From positions 1-17,629 of the forward strand of contig JAPUGN010000006.1 of the NCBI GenBank assembly GCA_027298165.1: DNA of 17,629 nucleotides, given 5' to 3'. Position numbers and translations under genes: made by a program. Source of the DNA: Nitrospinota bacterium (lineage in GTDB: Bacteria > Nitrospinota > Nitrospinia > Nitrospinales > Nitrospinaceae). This document shows, piece by piece, positions 13,765 to 17,629 of this stretch (the first letter of the stretch is position 1; the number at the start of each line of letters is the position of its first letter). The notes beneath the pieces were generated by a model, which did no database searches, had not been told where the DNA came from, and saw only the letters and a program-made list of their open reading frames with translations.

Positions 13765-14442
13765 ATGGAAATCTTACATCGGGGTGATCTTGAGCAGGGT
13801 GGATTTGCGGACCTCAGGGAATATTACCTGGTAGAGGACCCAAGAGTCCTGGGTGACGATATTGAAGAGACATCCTGGATGGGAATCGGTAACTTTGTTT
13901 ACCTGGCGGATGCAAAATATAATCCCAAAGGGGATACAAGAATGCACAGTCACAAGGAAATTGATGTCGTTACTTTCGTTTTGGAGGGCCGGCTTACGCA
14001 TGTGGGTTCGTTGGAAAACGGGCAGGATCTATCCGCATTCCAGTTACAGGTCCAACGCGCGGGAGGTGAAGGGTTCTCGCATAACGAGGTCAACCCCGAT
14101 GATACAGAAAACAGGGTGCTTCAGCTCTGGGTGCTTCCTGAAAACAAGGGAGAACCTGCCGGGTACAAACTGTATCAACCTGAGTGGGGAAAGGTGACGA
14201 GAGTATATGGGGGTGCCAAAAATCAAAGTGAAACTTTTGACAGCCATACTTTGGTGGATGTGGCGATGATGAAAGAAGGCCAGAGTTTTACAATAGAAGG
14301 AGAGTTTATTGCTTATTTGACTTTGGGTAAGGGAACAGCAAACGAACAGGAGATTTCTGAAGGAGACTTGATCCGTGGCCAAGGATTGAGTTTTACAGCC
14401 GAACAGAAATCCCAATTGGTTTTGGTTCAATTGAATGAATAA
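13765..14442 (+). CDS. Pirin-family bicupin protein
   Basis: The 225 residues match the pirin/YhhW type with two cupin domains. In the N-terminal cupin, H61, H63 (MHSHKEID), H106 and E108 (FSHNEVNP) give the four-ligand metal site usually holding Fe. The flanking segments GNFVYLADAKYNPKGDTRMH and VVTFVLEGRLTHVGS follow the family pattern. The C-terminal cupin (about 155-225) has no obvious ligands, as is usual. Some bacterial pirins have quercetin 2,3-dioxygenase activity; others bind metabolic enzymes or regulators, so the exact role is open. GGGAGG (13748-13753) lies 11 nt before the ATG. It is followed after 42 nt by a YcaC-like hydrolase on the same strand, probably in one operon. Confidence 0.88.
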   Translation: MEILHRGDLEQGGFADLREYYLVEDPRVLGDDIEETSWMGIGNFVYLADAKYNPKGDTRMHSHKEIDVVTFVLEGRLTHVGSLENGQDLSAFQLQVQRAGGEGFSHNEVNPDDTENRVLQLWVLPENKGEPAGYKLYQPEWGKVTRVYGGAKNQSETFDSHTLVDVAMMKEGQSFTIEGEFIAYLTLGKGTANEQEISEGDLIRGQGLSFTAEQKSQLVLVQLNE

Positions 14443-14484
14443 ACCCTTACTTTTAACAGGAGTTTTTTGATTAAGGAGGGAATT

Positions 14485-15138
14485 ATGAATAATGGAAGTC
14501 AGACTGCAAATCCAAATTTTTTTGAAGAGCTTACCGCGGAAAATTCCACAATTCTCCTGATTGATCACCAGGTCAATCTTCTTCTAGGCGTCCAGACCAT
14601 GGACCATTTAAATTTGCTACACAATATCGTCATGTTGGCGCAAACGGGAAAGAAGCTGAATATCCCAACCCTGATTACCACGAGTGGGGCCGAGGGACCG
14701 AATGGAATTCTTTTTCCGGAAATAAAAAAGATTTTTCCGGATCATGAAGTTATTGACCGCACCATCATCAATGCCTGGAACGATAAAAATTTTGTAAAAG
14801 CGGTTGAAGCAACCGGACGCAAGAATTTAATCATAGCGTCGATCAGTACCGATGTGTGTCTGGCTTTTCCCGCTATTTCCGCCGTGCGGGATGGATATAA
14901 CGTTCATGCTGTACTCGATGCTTCCGGAACATGGAATTCATTAAAGGAACAGGCGGCAATTTCAAGAATGGCTCAGGCAGGCGTCATCATGAACACCTGG
15001 GCTACGGTAGCTGCGGAAATTGGAAGAGACTGGGCTTTGCCAACAGCGGTTGAACTGGGTGAGCTATTAGGCGGAGGAATTTCATTTTGGGGAATTGCCA
15101 ACGAGCAATTCAATGCCCGAAATGCTTTGAGAGCGTGA
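14485..15138 (+). CDS. YcaC-like cysteine hydrolase (isochorismatase superfamily)
   Basis: The 217 residues align with E. coli YcaC along the length. Matching blocks are ILLIDHQVNLL, PTLITTSGAEGPNG, INAWND-NFVKAVEATGRKNLIIA, STDVCLAFPA and LDASGTWN. The catalytic triad of the superfamily appears as D27, R92 (where YcaC also has Arg) and C125. Family members hydrolyse C-N bonds in amides such as nicotinamide, N-carbamoylsarcosine or biuret, or the isochorismate vinyl ether; YcaC itself has no settled substrate. The start is the ATG at 14485, 5 nt after AAGGAGG (14473-14479); a TTG at 14467 lies upstream of that site and is rejected. It follows pirin by 42 nt, suggesting a shared role, perhaps in turnover of an aromatic or quinone-like metabolite (inference). 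Confidence 0.88.
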   Translation: MNNGSQTANPNFFEELTAENSTILLIDHQVNLLLGVQTMDHLNLLHNIVMLAQTGKKLNIPTLITTSGAEGPNGILFPEIKKIFPDHEVIDRTIINAWNDKNFVKAVEATGRKNLIIASISTDVCLAFPAISAVRDGYNVHAVLDASGTWNSLKEQAAISRMAQAGVIMNTWATVAAEIGRDWALPTAVELGELLGGGISFWGIANEQFNARNALRA

Positions 15139-15171
15139 CGCTGGTACAGCCACAGCATAAGGGTGGAGCAT

Positions 15172-16614
15172 TTAAGGGCCCAGCGAAGGGCCAGGCGCCG
15201 TGTCTTTTATTCCTGCTTTCTGTTTTCGTTGGAACAGCAACACGCCGTCTTCTTCGTAGACCAGATCGTACCGTTCGTGGAGTTTCAGGTGGCTCAGTTC
15301 AAACTGATACTCCTGCTCCCCGAGGGGGAAGGTATTGCCCTTGGTATCCAGCGCGACGTACTGGGCTTGGCTCCATTGCTCGGGGAATTGTTTGATGGCG
15401 GCCCGCCTTTGGATGTGGGGGATCAGGCTCCCCTGCGCGGATAAGGAAACTTCCGGGGGGATGCTCTTCGCCATCTGGCGCGCCAGGGTGTGGTGGCGGG
15501 TGATTTTCAGTTTCGGCGGGCTGAGATAATTCCAGAGCGCGCTGTTGACCACGCTCACCATCAGCAACGCCACACACACCTGCACCAGCCGCCGCTTGTC
15601 GCCTTTCAGAAATTTGACGTGCAGGTTATGCAATCCGTACACCATTGAAATGAACAGGAAGGGGATCACCGGTGTGGCATAATAAATGGCCAGGGATTTT
15701 TGTAAAGGACTGCTGCTGACCAGATTCACAAACAGCGGGACCGCCGTCAGCAGGCAGGAAGCAGGAGCGAACAGAGGCAGGAACAGCACAGCGCCGAAGG
15801 TATTAAACAGGCCCCGCAAGCTCAACGGACCCAACACTTCGCCCAGCACCCGGGCGGGATGCGTCACCAGCGAAACCACCACCTCCCCCAGACCCGATCC
15901 CAAATAGCCGTAAAATCCCTCGCCAAAATAAAACGGCTGACCGGCGGGGTTGTAATGCGGCACCCCCCAGCCCGCAGCCACGCCGAACCAGACCGCGCAC
16001 ACCCCCACCGTCCCCCAGCCCACGCGCTTCTCCTGGAACCGCCACACCAGGAACAATCCCAGCGGAACTAGGTACAGCGCCACGTCCTCCTTGCACGCCA
16101 TCGCCAGGGCCAGAAACGCGAAATACCATCCCCACCGTTTTTGTACGGCGAACCAAAACGCGGAGAAGATGAACAGCGGTTCCATCATCTCCATATGAAA
16201 ATCGTACATGAGTCCCATCGTCAACTTCCGGTACAAGAGATAGCTGACCGTCAACAGCAGGGCCACGCGGGTATCATTGAATTTCCATTGCGCAATAAAG
16301 TAGAAGGGAACGGCAGATGCCCCCACGGCGGCTACCTGGAACAGCAGCAGCGTCATCGGTCCGTTATGAATCCAGTACAAGGGAACCAGCAGAAGCAGGA
16401 TCGGGGAAAAGTGATGGCCGAACAGATGCGGGTTGCGGAAAATCGTCTGCATGAAGCGGCCGTCGACCGTGTTGGCGAGGGCGTAGTCGAACAGACTCAA
16501 ATCCTGCCCGTTGGTGTTGAGCGTCAGGTGCTGGATGACACGCAGGACCGCGAACCCCGTCATCCAGACCAGGACCAGACACCACAAACCTTTGTGTTTA
16601 CGCAGCGCTTTCAC
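15172..16614 (-). CDS. DUF2079 polytopic membrane protein (GT-C-like)
   Basis: The 480-residue protein has about nine or ten hydrophobic helices across residues 10-390 and a soluble tail. The DUF2079 hallmarks are DLSLFDYALANTVDGRF (38-54) and GHHFSPILLLLVPLYWIH (66-83), followed by FHMEMMEPLF (about 139-148). DUF2079 proteins are thought related to GT-C glycosyltransferases that use lipid-linked sugars, acting in the inner membrane, but none is well characterised to my knowledge. The only in-frame start near the expected N-terminus is GTG at 16612-16614, with no good Shine-Dalgarno; GGAGG at about 16650 is too far. It converges with the YcaC-like gene, leaving 33 nt between stops. Confidence 0.88.
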   Translation of the reverse strand: MKALRKHKGLWCLVLVWMTGFAVLRVIQHLTLNTNGQDLSLFDYALANTVDGRFMQTIFRNPHLFGHHFSPILLLLVPLYWIHNGPMTLLLFQVAAVGASAVPFYFIAQWKFNDTRVALLLTVSYLLYRKLTMGLMYDFHMEMMEPLFIFSAFWFAVQKRWGWYFAFLALAMACKEDVALYLVPLGLFLVWRFQEKRVGWGTVGVCAVWFGVAAGWGVPHYNPAGQPFYFGEGFYGYLGSGLGEVVVSLVTHPARVLGEVLGPLSLRGLFNTFGAVLFLPLFAPASCLLTAVPLFVNLVSSSPLQKSLAIYYATPVIPFLFISMVYGLHNLHVKFLKGDKRRLVQVCVALLMVSVVNSALWNYLSPPKLKITRHHTLARQMAKSIPPEVSLSAQGSLIPHIQRRAAIKQFPEQWSQAQYVALDTKGNTFPLGEQEYQFELSHLKLHERYDLVYEEDGVLLFQRKQKAGIKDTAPGPSLGP

Positions 16615-16690
16615 GGCGAATCGGAAACTTTTTTGTATATGGGCAAACGGGCCTCCGGTTTTTAACGTGAAGAAGGTATTTTTATTCTTC

Positions 16691-16996
16691 TCACTGGCCC
16701 ACGAACAAACATTCCTCAGCAGTTAGAAGCCTCGGCCGTTTGGCACACATAATTTCCTTAAGGCTCTTCGGCTCCCCTCCCCGTTTTGTCAAACCATCGC
16801 TTGATACGAATGGTTCTAAAATATCAAATTCTGTTACTTCTATAAACTCTGGTTCAATTACTTTTATAAATTCCGGTTCGGTTACTTCTATAAACTCAAA
16901 TTCCGTTACTTCCATAAATTCCGGTTCCACGGCAAAAGAATTGGAAACTGTAAAGAAAACCAAGGCGATGGCTATTAGGATTGCGATTTTAGGCAT
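16691..16996 (-). CDS. Exported acidic protein with four 8-residue repeats
   Basis: This 101-residue precursor starts with a signal peptide (MPKIAILIAIALVFFTVSNSFA, cleavage expected near 22). Residues 24-55 are four tandem octapeptides, EPEFMEVT, EFEFIEVT, EPEFIKVI and EPEFIEVT, followed by EFDILEP. A C-terminal segment carries two cysteines (C84, C96) that could form a disulfide. The mature N-terminal half is strongly acidic with alternating hydrophobic residues, compatible with beta strands or a surface or cation-binding stalk. I know no family for it. AGGAGG 5 nt before the ATG is a near-perfect ribosome site and makes the gene convincing. The DNA here is AT-richer than in polA or leuA. 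Confidence 0.78.
   Translation of the reverse strand: MPKIAILIAIALVFFTVSNSFAVEPEFMEVTEFEFIEVTEPEFIKVIEPEFIEVTEFDILEPFVSSDGLTKRGGEPKSLKEIMCAKRPRLLTAEECLFVGQ
16830..16925. repeat. Four tandem 24-bp units in coding sequence
   Basis: Units at 16830-16853, 16854-16877, 16878-16901 and 16902-16925 share the core GTTACTTCTATAAA with point differences. Each encodes one octapeptide of the exported acidic protein on the minus strand. They are in frame, with no spacers, so this is not a CRISPR array. Confidence 0.9.
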
Positions 16997-17041
16997 GACT
17001 GCCTCCTAAATTGGGGTGGTTCTGGAAACAATACCAAATTA

Positions 17042-17070
17042 TTGACATTTTCGGAAAGCTGAAATAGGGT
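17042..17070 (+). promoter_or_regulatory. Promoter of the lipoprotein-VOC operon
   Basis: A consensus -35 TTGACA (17042-17047) is followed at 17 nt by TAGGGT (17065-17070), a weak -10. Predicted start is near 17077, 28 nt before the lipoprotein ATG. Confidence 0.5.
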
Positions 17071-17104
17071 TAGAGCACAAAATGCCTTCCTGGGAGGGTC
17101 TGCT

Positions 17105-17233
17105 ATGAAACGAATTGTATTCCTATTGATTTTTATAAGCTTGACTCCTGGCTGTCTTTTCTTTGCGTTTCCACTTCCCGCTGACCATTGGCAGGAAATT
17201 GACAATGTGCTACGTTTCACTGTTACCCACTAA
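17105..17233 (+). CDS. Small putative lipoprotein (42 residues)
   Basis: The frame begins MKRIVFLLIFISLTPGCLFF, a lipoprotein-type signal with a basic N-terminus, hydrophobic core and a Cys at 17 after TPG. The -3 to -1 residues deviate from the usual L-A/S-G/A lipobox, so processing is likely but not certain. After cleavage only about 26 residues remain, ending DNVLRFTVTH. GGAGGG 6 nt before the ATG is a strong ribosome site. The stop is 17 nt before the VOC gene start, so the two are probably co-transcribed. It resembles entericidin-type small lipoproteins in size only; no homologue is recognised. Confidence 0.6.
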   Translation: MKRIVFLLIFISLTPGCLFFAFPLPADHWQEIDNVLRFTVTH

Positions 17234-17250
17234 TACAAAAAGGAACTTCT

Positions 17251-17616
17251 ATGGCTACAGTAAGATATCTAGTAAATGAGGTTGATATCTCAATTAAGTT
17301 TTATACCAAAATTTTTAATTTTGAATTGCAACAGCAGTTTGGACCAGCAGTAGCAATTCTCAAGAAGAACGACCTAACGCTTTGGTTAGCCGGTCCCCCT
17401 TCGTATGCAGCTAAACCAATGCCAGACGGACGCAAGCCTGAGCCTGGTGGTTGGAATCGTTTCGTCTTTCAAGTTGAAAATTTGGAATCAGTTGTCGCTT
17501 CTTTGAGAGAGAAAGATGTTAAATTCCGCAATGTTATTATAAGTGGACCTGGTGGAGCCCAGATTCTTTGTGAAGACCCTTCGGGTAATATCATTGAACT
17601 TTTTCAACCGAATTAA
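17251..17616 (+). CDS. VOC-family (glyoxalase/bleomycin-resistance fold) protein
   Basis: The 121 residues form a single vicinal-oxygen-chelate module of two beta-alpha-beta-beta-beta units. The N-terminal half contains VRYLVNEVDISIKFYTKIF. The middle has PMPDGRKPEPGGWNRFVFQV, typical of a common bacterial subgroup. The C-terminal strand is EDPSGNIIELFQP, with E116 at the usual metal-ligand position. The first-strand ligand position holds Tyr6, not His, so a canonical glyoxalase I metal site is unlikely. Members include glyoxalases, dioxygenases and drug-binding resistance proteins; the role here is unknown. AAGGAA precedes the ATG by about 6 nt. The gene is complete and AT-rich relative to the rest of the window. 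Confidence 0.9.
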   Translation: MATVRYLVNEVDISIKFYTKIFNFELQQQFGPAVAILKKNDLTLWLAGPPSYAAKPMPDGRKPEPGGWNRFVFQVENLESVVASLREKDVKFRNVIISGPGGAQILCEDPSGNIIELFQPN

Positions 17617-17629
17617 TTGGTTAAGAACG

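Noticed and set aside
15175..15195. GGGCCC/GGGCC inverted repeats in the last codons of the DUF2079 gene
   Set aside because: The stem is about 5 bp and no T-run follows on either strand, so it is not a convincing terminator.
16830..16925. Possible CRISPR-like repeats
   Set aside because: The 24-bp units are directly abutting with no spacers, are imperfect, and encode an in-frame octapeptide repeat in a gene with a strong ribosome site.

Overview
The window looks like a chromosomal segment of a Gram-negative bacterium. It encodes an outer-membrane beta-barrel, a lipoprotein, several Sec-type signal peptides and CmoA. Shine-Dalgarno sites are conventional, G+C is moderate to high but patchy, and genes lie on both strands. 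My guess at lineage is Nitrospinota-like or a deep proteobacterial relative; this rests on the overall look of the proteins and I cannot confirm it. No rRNA, CRISPR array, transposase, integrase or plasmid/phage replication gene is visible.

Left part (1-3300, + strand). A 5'-truncated LeuA-like paralogue that has lost a catalytic His sits directly upstream of a full-length 2-isopropylmalate synthase (leuA). A hairpin follows, then cmoA (carboxy-SAM synthase for tRNA wobble uridine modification), a small FmdB-type zinc ribbon protein, and tRNA-Pro(CGG) with its own rho-independent terminator.

Middle left (3336-7120). An EgtD-family methyltransferase (minus strand) and a haem-oxygenase-like diiron oxidase (HDO, plus strand) diverge from what appears to be one symmetric bidirectional promoter with superimposed -10 boxes. 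The oxidase carries a complete SznF-spaced set of seven ligand residues. The methyltransferase has substitutions in the histidine-binding pocket. This pair is the best candidate here for an undescribed biosynthetic system. After it come a small acidic hypothetical protein, a stand-alone response-regulator receiver and a winged-helix (MarR-like) regulator.

Centre (7120-10745). An AT-rich divergent intergenic region with helically phased direct repeats precedes an exported His-rich protein. Next, on the minus strand, come a membrane/TPR protein with a cluster of palindromes upstream, an outer-membrane beta-barrel protein and a small cytosolic hypothetical protein.

Right part (10863-17629). polA (minus) encodes a full three-activity DNA polymerase I. 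It has a hairpin over its start site and a long palindrome in the linker between the 5' nuclease and proofreading domains. Facing away from it is a small ORF, pirin and a YcaC-like cysteine hydrolase, apparently one operon. A DUF2079 membrane protein and an exported acidic protein with four 8-residue repeats follow on the minus strand. The window ends with a plus-strand pair, a 42-residue lipoprotein and a VOC (glyoxalase-fold) protein, in notably AT-richer DNA.
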